Assembly: GCA_023146255.1 (NCBI GenBank)
Contig: JAGLCJ010000010.1
Coordinates: 1 to 64,000 of the forward strand
Length of the DNA: 64,000 bases
Source: Alcanivoracaceae bacterium
GTDB lineage: Bacteria; Pseudomonadota; Gammaproteobacteria; Pseudomonadales; Alcanivoracaceae
Direction of reading: 5' to 3'
Shown: positions 42,691 through 51,398 of the stretch, piece after piece
Numbering within the stretch: position 1 is the first letter of the stretch
Layout of the letters: every line of letters starts with the position of its first letter
Position numbers and translations under genes: made by a program
Notes under the pieces: model-generated
The model's input: only the letters and a program-made list of their open reading frames with translations
What the model was told of the DNA's origin: nothing
Database searches by the model: none

Positions 42691-43386
42691 TCAAGGGGTG
42701 GCGTTCAGGGCCTCAAGACGATAACCGTGCTGATACACGGTCTTGATCCGGTAACCATTCTCCGGGCGGATATGCAGGCTGCGGCGAATACGGCTGACGT
42801 GAACATCGACGGTACGGGATTCGATCGGCGTCATGATTCCCCAGACCTTTTCCAGTAAATGGCCGCGGGACAGCAGCTTGCCGACGTTCTGGAACAGATA
42901 GCAGGCCAGCTCGAAGTCCTTGTCGGTCAGTTTGGCGGCCTCGCCATCAACCAGAATAGTGCGACGGGCCCGGTCAACCTGCCACGGACCCAGGGTGAAA
43001 GCTTCTTCCTGATGGGCGTCTTCAATGCCGGCACGACGGCCGAGCGCGGAAATGCGGGCCAGCAGCTCGGCCTGTTTGACCGGCTTGACCATGTAATCGT
43101 CAGCGCCCTTGCCAAGCGCGCCGACAATCGAGGCTTCATCATCGCGCTGGGTAGCAAACAGCACCGGAATCCGGTTGCCGGCACCACGCACCTCTTCCAG
43201 CACGCTGACCCCGGACATGTCCGGCACTTCCCAGTCGAGCAGCAACAGATCAAAGCTGTCGCGACGCAACAGCGTCATCAGCTCGCGACCGTTGGCACAA
43301 TGGGAACAGGAGTGACCGGCATCAGTCAGCCAGTGGCGGACCAGTTCGGCCTGAGCAGGATCATCTTCCAGATAGGCAATTCGCAC
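42691..43386 (-). CDS. OmpR-family response regulator
   Basis: A 231-residue response regulator. The GTG at 43386 follows GGAGAG and gives the normal start; the ATG at 43449 would add 21 residues. The receiver has an acidic start (YLEDDP), phospho-accepting Asp51 in LLLDWEVPDMSG and Lys in MVKPVKQ; the C-terminal winged helix matches the OmpR/PhoB type, ending in RPENGYRIKTVYQHGYRL. It would be phosphorylated by the CHASE2 kinase encoded directly downstream and regulate genes in this region, perhaps the FecR/barrel pair (inference). Confidence 0.88.
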   Translation of the reverse strand: MRIAYLEDDPAQAELVRHWLTDAGHSCSHCANGRELMTLLRRDSFDLLLLDWEVPDMSGVSVLEEVRGAGNRIPVLFATQRDDEASIVGALGKGADDYMVKPVKQAELLARISALGRRAGIEDAHQEEAFTLGPWQVDRARRTILVDGEAAKLTDKDFELACYLFQNVGKLLSRGHLLEKVWGIMTPIESRTVDVHVSRIRRSLHIRPENGYRIKTVYQHGYRLEALNATP

Positions 43387-43725
43387 GCGATCTCTCCATG
43401 ACCGGAAGTAAGACAGGCTGGCCTCCGCAGACAGCGCGGGACTACTCAACTCCGCCTTGCAAAGGCCGGCCGTTAGTGAAGCTTAATCGGCGCGCCCTGT
43501 TGGCGCTGGAAAACATTGTAAAATCAGGCAGCTGACAAGCTCAGCCCGGACACCGCCAAGGCGGCCGCACCGAGGCCATGCCCGGCTGCAGGAACACCCA
43601 CTTCATCGGCAGCGCCCGCCAAGAATAAGCCGGAAGCCCGGATTTTCAAGCCTTGCCGGTGGACGCTGTGCGCGCAAAGCCGCTATTATTCGCGGCCCGG
43701 CGACTATACCGGGCTCCAGATTTCT

Positions 43726-43802
43726 GCACCCGTAGCTCAGCTGGATAGAGTACTGCCCTCCGAAGGCAGGGGTCACAGGTTCGAATCCTGTCGGGTGCGC
43801 CA
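43726..43802 (+). tRNA. tRNA-Arg (anticodon CCG)
   Basis: A 77-base cloverleaf with acceptor stem GCACCCG (43726-43732) and CGGGTGC (43792-43798), discriminator G and encoded CCA (43800-43802). The anticodon stem CTGCC/GGCAG encloses loop CTCCGAA with anticodon CCG, reading CGG codons. D-arm GCTCAGCTGGATAGAG and T-arm CAGGTTCGAATCCTG are canonical. An intrinsic terminator follows. No promoter is obvious in the 275 bases between the response regulator and the tRNA. Confidence 0.98.
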
Positions 43803-43809
43803 TACAAAA

Positions 43810-43838
43810 AAAGGCCGCTATGCGGCCTTTTCTTTTTT
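43810..43838 (+). terminator. terminator of tRNA-Arg
   Basis: AAAGGCCGC (43810-43818), loop TAT, GCGGCCTTT (43822-43830) and then TCTTTTTT, 8 bases after the CCA end. Confidence 0.9.
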
Positions 43839-43895
43839 GCACTCCGGATTACCCATCCGCCAGCCGCGACTCAGAACAAAGGACAAGTGGTACTG

Positions 43896-44474
43896 ATGAG
43901 TAAAAAAATTACTGTGATTCTGGGGCACCCGGATGCGGCCAGCTTCTGCGGCGCCCTTGCCGACAAGTATGTGGCATCGGCCCGATTATCAGGCCATGAG
44001 GTCAAGCTGTTCAGGCTCGGCGAGATCGCATTCGATCCGGTACTGCACCATGGCTATAACAAGCGACAGGAGCTTGAGCCCGGGCTGGTGGAAATTCGCG
44101 AGGCAATCAGCTGGGCAGAACACCTGGTGTTCATCTATCCGATCTGGTGGGGCGCCATGCCGGCCATTCTCAAAGGCATGTTCGACCGCACCTTCCTGCC
44201 AGGATACGCGTTCAAATACCGACAGAATTCGCCCTGGTGGGACAAACTGCTGTCCGGTCGCAGCGCCCATGTCATCAGCACCATGGATACGCCGCCATGG
44301 TATTTCCGGCTGGTCTACACCATGCCGGGACATCATCAGATCAGAAAAACGATTCTCGAATTCTGTGGCATCAAGCCGGTCAAGATCACTTCCCTCGGCC
44401 CGATTCGCAACGCCTCCGCGGCGAAGTTATCAGGTTGGCTCAAGCAGGTTGAGCGAGCCGCCCGCAACGCCTGA
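43896..44474 (+). CDS. flavodoxin-fold NAD(P)H dehydrogenase (quinone)
   Basis: A 192-residue flavodoxin-fold reductase of the NQO/MdaB/KefF group. The FAD/FMN phosphate loop GHPDAASFCGALAD starts near residue 9, and YPIWWGAMPAILKGMFDRTF carries the family WWG signature. These enzymes use NAD(P)H to reduce quinones by two electrons. ATG at 43896 is chosen; an in-frame GTG lies 9 bases upstream with a closer AAGGA. It is a single gene after the tRNA and convergent with the metallo-beta-lactamase-fold gene. Confidence 0.87.
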   Translation: MSKKITVILGHPDAASFCGALADKYVASARLSGHEVKLFRLGEIAFDPVLHHGYNKRQELEPGLVEIREAISWAEHLVFIYPIWWGAMPAILKGMFDRTFLPGYAFKYRQNSPWWDKLLSGRSAHVISTMDTPPWYFRLVYTMPGHHQIRKTILEFCGIKPVKITSLGPIRNASAAKLSGWLKQVERAARNA

Positions 44475-44537
44475 CGCCTGCCGTCAAAAGGCAAGCACTG
44501 GCGTAACGCGCATGAAAGATATGCTCGCGCTACGGCA

Positions 44538-45347
44538 TCAGCTGTTACGCTGCAAATAGCTCTGCGCCAGTTGCCGTAACCGCTCACGCCCGAAACTGGG
44601 ATCGTGGCCGGCGTGGACAATGTTTGCCGGCAACTCCAGCAGCCGCTGCATGGTTCGGCAGTAGTCCTGAATATCAGATTCGGGAAAGCCGTCCAGCAGC
44701 GGCCCATCGTATACCGCATCGCCGGAAAACAGGGTGCCACTCGCCGCTTCCCACAGGCCGATACTGCCCGGTGAATGACCGGGCAAATGCAGTACTTCAA
44801 AGTGGCGATCACCCAGATCAATCATCTGACCCGCTTGCAATGCCTGGCAACCCGGGCACGCCGGAATGCGGAACTGCGCCGGATCGAACCCGGCAAAGGG
44901 TAGCGCATCAATCAGCACATCCGGCACCTCGTACCCGGCTTGCTCCATGTCAGCTTTCATGCCAGCGGGCCAGTGCTGGCTGCACAGCACGGGGTACTGC
45001 TCCGGGTGGCTGACCATGTCATGCTCAAGCGGATGCAATCGACGGTCGGCAAATTCGTTGAGGGCACCCACGTGATCCATGTGGCTGTGAGTGGCAATAG
45101 CGATCACCGGCTTGTCGAGCCAGTCCGTCAACGCCACGCTCAGCGGACTGATGCCCATCCCGCCATCAATCAGCAAGTGCCGGTCACGGCCGCGCACCAG
45201 CCAGATATTGCACTGGAAGACGCGGGCCACATGGGGCTCCCAGAAACGCAGAATATCCGGCGTAATCTGCTCATGGGCAAACCAGGAAGTGGCGACCGGC
45301 AGGGCCGACTGAGCACAGGCATCAGTACTGGTGCTGGATCGCAGCAT
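44538..45347 (-). CDS. metallo-beta-lactamase-fold hydrolase
   Basis: A 269-residue MBL-fold enzyme. The binuclear metal site is complete: His87, His89, Asp91 and His92 (THSHMDH), His191 (LPGHSPG), Asp210 (FSGDAVYD) and His248 (HAGHD). A CPGC pair (residues about 164-167) occurs in an insertion. Such enzymes hydrolyse thioesters, lactones or nucleic acids; the general glyoxalase-II-like pattern does not show the substrate. The start at 45347 follows CAGGAG. It is divergent from the methyltransferase gene at 45450. Confidence 0.85.
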   Translation of the reverse strand: MLRSSTSTDACAQSALPVATSWFAHEQITPDILRFWEPHVARVFQCNIWLVRGRDRHLLIDGGMGISPLSVALTDWLDKPVIAIATHSHMDHVGALNEFADRRLHPLEHDMVSHPEQYPVLCSQHWPAGMKADMEQAGYEVPDVLIDALPFAGFDPAQFRIPACPGCQALQAGQMIDLGDRHFEVLHLPGHSPGSIGLWEAASGTLFSGDAVYDGPLLDGFPESDIQDYCRTMQRLLELPANIVHAGHDPSFGRERLRQLAQSYLQRNS

Positions 45348-45449
45348 GTGATTACTCCTGACTAGAGCGCATCTTGAGTGTGTCAGTCTGTACCGAAGCC
45401 CCCGTATCGGCAAATGCCTGTTTGCGCTGTCATCGGTGCGGGTTAGCAT

Positions 45450-46088
45450 GTGCCGATGATCTGTGTCCTGTGCCACGACATGCATTGCCCGCACTTCGCT
45501 CACGTCGATGGTCTGGATTATTTTCGCTGCCGACGCTGTCAGCTCACCTTCCTTGATCCCGCCCAACTGCCTGATGCGGATGCCGAACAACGCCACTACG
45601 ATCTGCACGAAAATGATCCGAACGATCCCGGATACCGGGCGTTCCTGAATCGGTTGGCCGCACCGTTGTGTGAGCAACTGACGGCGGGATCAGAAGGCCT
45701 GGATTTCGGTTGCGGTCCGGGGCCGGCGCTGGCAAGGATGCTGGAGGAGCGCGGCCATCAGATGTCTGTTTACGACCCGTTATTTGCCCCGCACGCTAAT
45801 GCGCTTGATCGGCAGTACGACTTTGTCACCTGCACGGAAGTGGTCGAGCATTTTCATCAGCCTGAGAGGGAGTTCGAGCTGTTAGCGGGCCTGGTAAAGC
45901 CCGGCGGCATGCTGGCGATCATGACCAGTCTGCTGCATGACGGCATTGATTTTCAGAAGTGGCATTACCGGCGTGATCCGACGCACGTGTGCTTCTATCG
46001 GCAACCCACTTTTATTCAGGTTGCCAGACATTACCGTATGAGTTCCTGTGAGGTGCAGGGAAATTCAGTGATATTCCTGCGCCGATAA
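45450..46088 (+). CDS. SAM-dependent methyltransferase with N-terminal zinc-ribbon-like part
   Basis: A 212-residue class I methyltransferase starting with GTG (ATG two codons later is equally possible). The first 35 residues carry a CxxC (CVLC) and a second CxxC (CRRC) typical of a zinc ribbon. The catalytic core has the SAM-binding GLDFGCGPG (about residues 83-91), the acidic YDP after strand 2 and VTCTEVVEHF as the motif IV-type segment. The zinc part may recognise a protein or small-molecule substrate, which cannot be read. It ends just before a bidirectional terminator. Confidence 0.83.
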   Translation: MPMICVLCHDMHCPHFAHVDGLDYFRCRRCQLTFLDPAQLPDADAEQRHYDLHENDPNDPGYRAFLNRLAAPLCEQLTAGSEGLDFGCGPGPALARMLEERGHQMSVYDPLFAPHANALDRQYDFVTCTEVVEHFHQPEREFELLAGLVKPGGMLAIMTSLLHDGIDFQKWHYRRDPTHVCFYRQPTFIQVARHYRMSSCEVQGNSVIFLRR

Positions 46089-46120
46089 AAAAGGCCGCCA
46101 CATCAAGTGGCGGCCTTTTT
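46087..46120. terminator. bidirectional intrinsic terminator
   Basis: A-run, GGCCGCCAC (46093-46101), loop ATCAA, GTGGCGGCC (46107-46115) and TTTTT. It separates the convergent methyltransferase and FecR-domain genes. Confidence 0.9.
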
Positions 46121-46143
46121 GTCATGCAGAGATCAACAGCAGA

Positions 46144-48408
46144 TCAGGGCACAACGACTGGGGTCGGGTCCTTCTCGAACAACGCAGTGCCGATGTAGGA
46201 CTCAGTGTTGTAATCGTAGGTCACCACTGTCGCCAGCGCCTCTGCCTGATTGCCCGCAAACGTACCGGCCAACGAACCGAACCCGATAGGATCCTGAACA
46301 TCTGTCAAACTGATACCGGTTCCATAAAGATCAAACACCGAGCCGCTGCCGACAAGGTTGGTTGCGCCCAGGGCAACATCGACCTGGATGCCGCCGGAGA
46401 ACAAATTGTCAAAGTCCACTGTCACGAGAGACGCCGCAGTGATCGCCAGGTCTCCCGTTGCCCCGGATACTTCCCGCAGCGGCGTGCCGTTGACAAAGTT
46501 ATAGTCATAGGTGCCAGTCAAACCCAGCGCCGACACCATGCTCTCCGAGAGCGGATTGCTGGCCACCATGTAATGCCAGTCACTGGTGGCCGGGGATGGC
46601 TGCCCGAATTCGTCTGTCACGGCGTAATCAGTAGCATCCCAGATACCCCAGTACACCTCCGTGGCCACTCCGCTAGCGGCATCCCCCGGGGTCTTGTAGA
46701 TTTCCACACCGCCAAGCTGCTCGGTTGGGCTGGCGGCGCTTCCGGTGACGAAATAGCGCATGCTGTTTTCACCAACAAATATTTCCGAGGCAAACACACC
46801 GCTGGCATTTTCATCTACGGAAATGCGCCAGGTATCCAGCACATGACTGCGCCCATCCAGTGTCTCAACACCAAATGCGCCGCCAAAAATACGTGCTGGT
46901 CCCAGCTCGCGCTGGAAGGCCGCAGTGCCGTAGTAGTACAGAGAATTTGAGAGATCCTCGACTGTCACCGCACTGATAATGCCCTCTGCCTGCTGACCTA
47001 CGAAAGTGCCACCAATACGACCAAATGTTGTCGCCAGACCGCTGGTGCCGCCGAGGTCAATGCCGGCGTTATAGAAGCTGTCGACATTGCCACTGCCAAC
47101 TAAACGAGTCAGCTCCACGCCATTATCGAAGCTCATATCAATATCCATGTTCAGCGTGCCGAAATCGAGAACGATGCGACCGCTGTCAACCGTTCCCATC
47201 TGCGAGGTCGGCAAGCCATTACTGTCCACTGCATTCAGCTCTGTTCCACCGATATAGTTGTAAGCATAGCGACCGGTCAATCCCAGCCCGGTAATGTCGT
47301 TGCTGCCATTCTCCAGCGCATTGTCGGCAAACATATAGTGCCAGATGCCGGTCGGGCTCAGTGGAATGCCGGAAAAATCGAGCGCCTCAAAGTGGCCCTC
47401 GGTCCACAGGCCCCAGTGAACTTGTGCCGCCACCCCGTTAGCACCCTGAATCTGCCGATACTGGGTGCCACTCACAGAACCCAGACCATTTTCAGACAAG
47501 TCATACGGGGTGGTGGACTCACTATTCTGTGCATCAAGGATCATGGCTTCGACATAACGACCCGAACCTTCACCAGTCCAGGAAAGATTGGTTGACGATG
47601 CCCGGCCGGCCTGAGCCAAATTACCGCCGAACGCTCCGACCCCGGACACGGTGCCCAAGAACGGCGTCGGAGTCCCGCTGCCAAGATCATTGACAATCTG
47701 ATCCCGTTGGTTCTCGAGTAAATCGCGGACGTTAAATCCCTCGCCGTCATCAGCTTCAAGACTGCTCAACAATTGCGACTGGAACAACTCAACCAGATCC
47801 GGCATCAGTTCAGGGGCAACGTTCGCAGCGGTGATTCGCACGACCTGCCCCGGGCTGACAATGCGGCTACCCGCCTCGTTACTGACTTCGATCTGCCCGT
47901 CTTCGAGATAAACGTAGCTGCCCGGCTGCAGGTTCGGGAATTCCGGCAAGCCTTCCGGTGGAACATGGATGATCTGGTAGGTGGTACCGCGAATACCGAT
48001 GGTCGCCACCGAAGTGCCCTGCTGCACATTGCCGGGATACTTGGCACCAATGGCACCAGTGACGGAGCGCATCCAGCCTGCCACCAGACGACCGGCCTGT
48101 TCATACACCTGGGCCGGCTCATCAAAACGCTGACGCTGGATATGGTAGTCGGAATTACTGCGCAGCGCCGTCAGGGCACCATCACTCAGACGCAGCTGCA
48201 CAATGCTCTTGTTGCCTGTTACCACCCGGTCGCCTTCGTAAAAGACCGAACCGACAGAGCCTCCGCGGGCGGATTCATTGGCATCAACAATAGACACCGT
48301 GCCGCGAGCAAACAGAATGCGGCCAGCCTCAACCGCAGCCTGAGCAGGCAGGGTCAGAAGCAACGCCAGCATTGGCAGCAGTGCAATGAGAAAACGCTTG
48401 CTAGTCAT
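46144..48408 (-). CDS. FecR-domain protein with two C-terminal beta-rich repeats
   Basis: A 754-residue exported protein with a signal peptide ending at PAQA (residue 24). A FecR domain covers about 27-192 (GTSVATIGIRGTTYQI motif, typical of exported forms without a regulator role). After a linker two similar units follow: residues about 330-500 and 585-745, sharing HWGLW/YWGIW (331, 586), WHYM (356, 611), GLTGxYxYNF-like (about 377, 629) and GTFxGxQAE (467, 715). The GTFxG.xAE motif recalls the barrel of TbpB-like surface lipoproteins, but there is no lipobox. It is encoded 14 bases downstream of a TPR-barrel outer-membrane protein gene, so it is likely its partner. Confidence 0.75.
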   Translation of the reverse strand: MTSKRFLIALLPMLALLLTLPAQAAVEAGRILFARGTVSIVDANESARGGSVGSVFYEGDRVVTGNKSIVQLRLSDGALTALRSNSDYHIQRQRFDEPAQVYEQAGRLVAGWMRSVTGAIGAKYPGNVQQGTSVATIGIRGTTYQIIHVPPEGLPEFPNLQPGSYVYLEDGQIEVSNEAGSRIVSPGQVVRITAANVAPELMPDLVELFQSQLLSSLEADDGEGFNVRDLLENQRDQIVNDLGSGTPTPFLGTVSGVGAFGGNLAQAGRASSTNLSWTGEGSGRYVEAMILDAQNSESTTPYDLSENGLGSVSGTQYRQIQGANGVAAQVHWGLWTEGHFEALDFSGIPLSPTGIWHYMFADNALENGSNDITGLGLTGRYAYNYIGGTELNAVDSNGLPTSQMGTVDSGRIVLDFGTLNMDIDMSFDNGVELTRLVGSGNVDSFYNAGIDLGGTSGLATTFGRIGGTFVGQQAEGIISAVTVEDLSNSLYYYGTAAFQRELGPARIFGGAFGVETLDGRSHVLDTWRISVDENASGVFASEIFVGENSMRYFVTGSAASPTEQLGGVEIYKTPGDAASGVATEVYWGIWDATDYAVTDEFGQPSPATSDWHYMVASNPLSESMVSALGLTGTYDYNFVNGTPLREVSGATGDLAITAASLVTVDFDNLFSGGIQVDVALGATNLVGSGSVFDLYGTGISLTDVQDPIGFGSLAGTFAGNQAEALATVVTYDYNTESYIGTALFEKDPTPVVVP

Positions 48409-48422
48409 GACAAACCTCCGTG

Positions 48423-49754
48423 TCAGAAGTAGCGTGTCAGAGACACGCTGCCGCTGGTCTGGTCAAAAGTATAGGTGCTCAGAGTCGAGTCCTGATCGCG
48501 GTACTGCAGGCGCGCACGCAATTGCCATACACGCTGGAAGGTTTTTTCCCAGTTGGCGCCGACCAGAATACGATCATCGCGCCGCACCTCATTAAATGGT
48601 GCGCCGTATTCAGTGGTGTATTCGGTGCGGGCGTAGTTCAGATCGCCCACCAGACGCTCAGACGGCCGATACAGCCATGCTGCTGAACCGGTCAGCGAAG
48701 CGCGCAGGGCATCGCCACCTGGCCGATCATTGGCCGCCGCTTCGTACTCCACGGCCACATCACCGCTAAGCTGCCAGGACGGGCTCAGGCGATAACGCGC
48801 ACCGGCACGAACACGGGACATCAGATTATCGTACTGATCGTCCTCAAATTGCATATTGCGCAAACCGACAGTGAAAAGCGTGCGAGTCTTGGCACTACGC
48901 TGGTGGCGCCACTCGGCGTCGGCACCGAGGTAAGTGTAATAATGCTCGCCATCCAGTTGCAGGTAGCCGAGATCACCACCTACAGCGACTTCACGCTGAC
49001 CGTCCAGATCACGAATCCACTCGGCTCTGCCACCAACAAAATCCTGATCAAACTGGGTGGCATCTTCATTGATGCTGTCACCGTCATCGGTGAAGCGCTT
49101 CAATTGCGCATTTGCCGAAAACGCCAGTCTCTGATTTTCCTGCAAATCAACATTCTGCCTGACGCCTGCAGCAATCTGGGCGAAAGGCGAAGCAATTTCG
49201 TCGGGACCAGGCAGGCCAGGCAAGCCGAAGTCTTTCGGATAAGTCCCGGCGTTATCGTCATAGCCCGCTTCCGCGGTGACAAAAGCAACGCGCTTCTTGA
49301 AGCGTCTGGCCTCATCCGCAAGGCCCAGCTGCTGACGCAGTGCGACAATCTGTTTGGCGGCAGCTGGCGGCGGATTCTGGGCATCCAGAATATCCAGCTC
49401 GCGGCGCGCCGCTTCACCCAGATTCAGTTTTGTGTACGCGACCGCCAGTTCAAGGCGTGCAGCTGCATGATTCGGCTGTTGCGCCAGCACGCGCTCCAGT
49501 GCGAACAGTGCCCGACTCGGTTTGCCGGCCCGGTTGGCTGCCAGGCCCAACCAGTAATCGAATTCTATTTCACCGGCATATTTGCCTTCTTCCGCCGCCA
49601 GTGCGGCAAAAGCCGACTCGGCGTTGCCAGCAGACAGCTCGGTTTTCGCGGCAGAAATTAACGGCGAGGAATCCGCCAGCGCAGTCTGGGCGGACAAGGC
49701 AGCGGCGACTGCCAGAGAAATAAGTAAACGGCGTGAACGTCGATCAGATGTCAT
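48423..49754 (-). CDS. TPR plus beta-barrel outer-membrane protein, Slam-like
   Basis: A 443-residue exported protein: signal peptide ending ALA near residue 27, TPR-like helices about 30-150 (AAEEGKYAGEIEFDYWLGLAANRAG and related repeats), then about 280 residues of alternating strands ending in LTRYF with a C-terminal Phe. This TPR plus 14-strand barrel layout is that of Slam/DUF560 proteins, which deliver lipoproteins or TbpB-like proteins to the outside. It is the first gene of an operon with the FecR-barrel protein, which may be its cargo. The Slam assignment is inference from layout. Confidence 0.7.
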   Translation of the reverse strand: MTSDRRSRRLLISLAVAAALSAQTALADSSPLISAAKTELSAGNAESAFAALAAEEGKYAGEIEFDYWLGLAANRAGKPSRALFALERVLAQQPNHAAARLELAVAYTKLNLGEAARRELDILDAQNPPPAAAKQIVALRQQLGLADEARRFKKRVAFVTAEAGYDDNAGTYPKDFGLPGLPGPDEIASPFAQIAAGVRQNVDLQENQRLAFSANAQLKRFTDDGDSINEDATQFDQDFVGGRAEWIRDLDGQREVAVGGDLGYLQLDGEHYYTYLGADAEWRHQRSAKTRTLFTVGLRNMQFEDDQYDNLMSRVRAGARYRLSPSWQLSGDVAVEYEAAANDRPGGDALRASLTGSAAWLYRPSERLVGDLNYARTEYTTEYGAPFNEVRRDDRILVGANWEKTFQRVWQLRARLQYRDQDSTLSTYTFDQTSGSVSLTRYF

Positions 49755-49983
49755 GGCTTCCTGCCCTGCAGGGTAGATTTTCGGAAGCCCCTACTATAGA
49801 CCTCAGTGGCGCAGCACGAAACGTCCGACCCTCACCGACTAATACTTTCCACCTAGATCGCGCCGGCAATAATTCTGCCCGCGCGCTCGGGAACCGCTCT
49901 GACAGGCAGCCACGGCCGGCATTGCATTCATCCGCACCGCGCAGCACCATGCGGCCTTCTGATTATCCTGCGGGGATCTTTCC

Positions 49984-50247
49984 ATGCTGATGAAAGCCGG
50001 CCGAATCGGCACACTGATTTTCTGGGCGCTGGCCATTGCCGGGGCGGCGGCGTTACTGCCGGGGAAACTCAGCCCGATGATGCGCGACCTTGGCATCCTG
50101 ATTCTGCTGGCGCACGTCGCTGAAGTCGGGTTGATGTATACGATTCTGCGCGACCGGGTAAAACCAACCGGAAAAGACGCCGCACTGGTGCTGCTGTACG
50201 GCGCCTTCTGGTTGAAGCCGAAACTGGACGCTACCCGACCGACCTGA
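49984..50247 (+). CDS. DUF1145 family small membrane protein
   Basis: An 87-residue protein with two hydrophobic segments (about residues 8-28 and 32-56) and a basic C-terminus. It matches the DUF1145 pattern of small inner-membrane proteins (LLAHVAEVGLMYTILRDR). A second ATG 6 bases downstream is possible. Its stop codon directly abuts the pilU stop on the opposite strand. Function unknown. Confidence 0.8.
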   Translation: MLMKAGRIGTLIFWALAIAGAAALLPGKLSPMMRDLGILILLAHVAEVGLMYTILRDRVKPTGKDAALVLLYGAFWLKPKLDATRPT

Positions 50248-51369
50248 TTAGTCGGTGTCCTGCAGGCTCAGGCCACGGGTTGACGAGTCCAGCGATGTCG
50301 CATCGCTTTCCGCACCCAGCTTGATCATCAGGCGCAGATCGTTGGGTGAGTCCGCATGCAAGATGGCGTCTTCATAGGTGATCTCGCCGGCCGCGTACAG
50401 GTCATACAGGCACTGGTCAAAGGTCTGCATGCCCTGCTCCCGGGAGCGCCGCATCAACTCCTTGATCAGGTGCACCTCACCTTTACGGATATGATCCTGA
50501 ATCAACGGCGTGTTCAGCAGCACTTCAATCGCCGCCCGGCGACCCTTGCCATCCGGGGTCGGAATCAGCTGCTGGGCGACGATGCCTTTCAGGTTCAGTG
50601 ACATATCCATCCACAACTGATCGTGACGATCGGCCGGGAAGAAGTGAATGATCCGGTCCAGCGCCTGGTTAGCATTGTTGGCGTGCAAGGTGGCCAGCGC
50701 CAGGTGACCGGTTTCAGCGAACGCCAGCGCATAGTCCATTACCTCGCGGGATCGGATCTCACCGATCAGAATCACGTCCGGCGCCTGTCGAAGAGTGTTC
50801 TTCAGGGCAACTTCAAAGTTATCGGTATCCAGACCCACTTCGCGTTGGGTCACGATACAACCCTGATGCTGGTGAATAAATTCAATCGGGTCTTCGATGG
50901 TAATGATGTGGCCTTTCGAGTTCTTGTTGCGGTAACCGATCATTGCCGCCAGCGAGGTGGATTTACCGGTACCGGTTGCGCCGACGAAAATCACCAGACC
51001 ACGCTTGGTCATGGCCAGTTCCTTGATGACCGGCGGCAAACGCAGATCATCAACAGACGGGATTTTCACTTCGATACGACGCAGCACCATGCCGACCAGG
51101 TTGCGCTGATAAAAAGCCGACACCCGGAAACGACCAATACCGCGAGCAGAAATCGCAAAGTTACACTCTTTCTGTTCAACAAATTCCTTGCGCTGTTTTT
51201 CGGTCATCACGCCGAATACAATATCGCGGGTCATATCCGGGGTTAACGCCGTTTTCGTCACCGGCACAACCTTGCCGTGGATTTTCATCGACGGCGGCAC
51301 GCCGGCGGTAATAAACAGATCCGAACCGCCTTTCTGAACCATGATCTTGAGAAGATCTTCGAATTCCAT
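50248..51369 (-). CDS. pilU: type IV pilus retraction ATPase PilU
   Basis: A 373-residue PilT/PilU-family hexameric ATPase. Walker A GATGTGKS is at 130-137, Asp box and Walker B (DVILIGEIRSREVM) and His box (HLALATLHANNANQ) follow. The C-terminal tail of about 30 residues beyond the core is typical of PilU. It helps PilT retract type IV pili for twitching and DNA uptake. It follows pilT by 29 bases on the same strand. Confidence 0.94.
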   Translation of the reverse strand: MEFEDLLKIMVQKGGSDLFITAGVPPSMKIHGKVVPVTKTALTPDMTRDIVFGVMTEKQRKEFVEQKECNFAISARGIGRFRVSAFYQRNLVGMVLRRIEVKIPSVDDLRLPPVIKELAMTKRGLVIFVGATGTGKSTSLAAMIGYRNKNSKGHIITIEDPIEFIHQHQGCIVTQREVGLDTDNFEVALKNTLRQAPDVILIGEIRSREVMDYALAFAETGHLALATLHANNANQALDRIIHFFPADRHDQLWMDMSLNLKGIVAQQLIPTPDGKGRRAAIEVLLNTPLIQDHIRKGEVHLIKELMRRSREQGMQTFDQCLYDLYAAGEITYEDAILHADSPNDLRLMIKLGAESDATSLDSSTRGLSLQDTD

Positions 51370-51398
51370 TGTCTTGCCCTGCAGTCAGTCGGTCTGGA

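Noticed and set aside
43603..43842. A 79-residue minus-strand frame over the tRNA-Arg gene, with the [14 protein letters not shown] pattern
   Set aside because: This is the well-known false translation of the antisense strand of a tRNA gene; the tRNA itself is clear.
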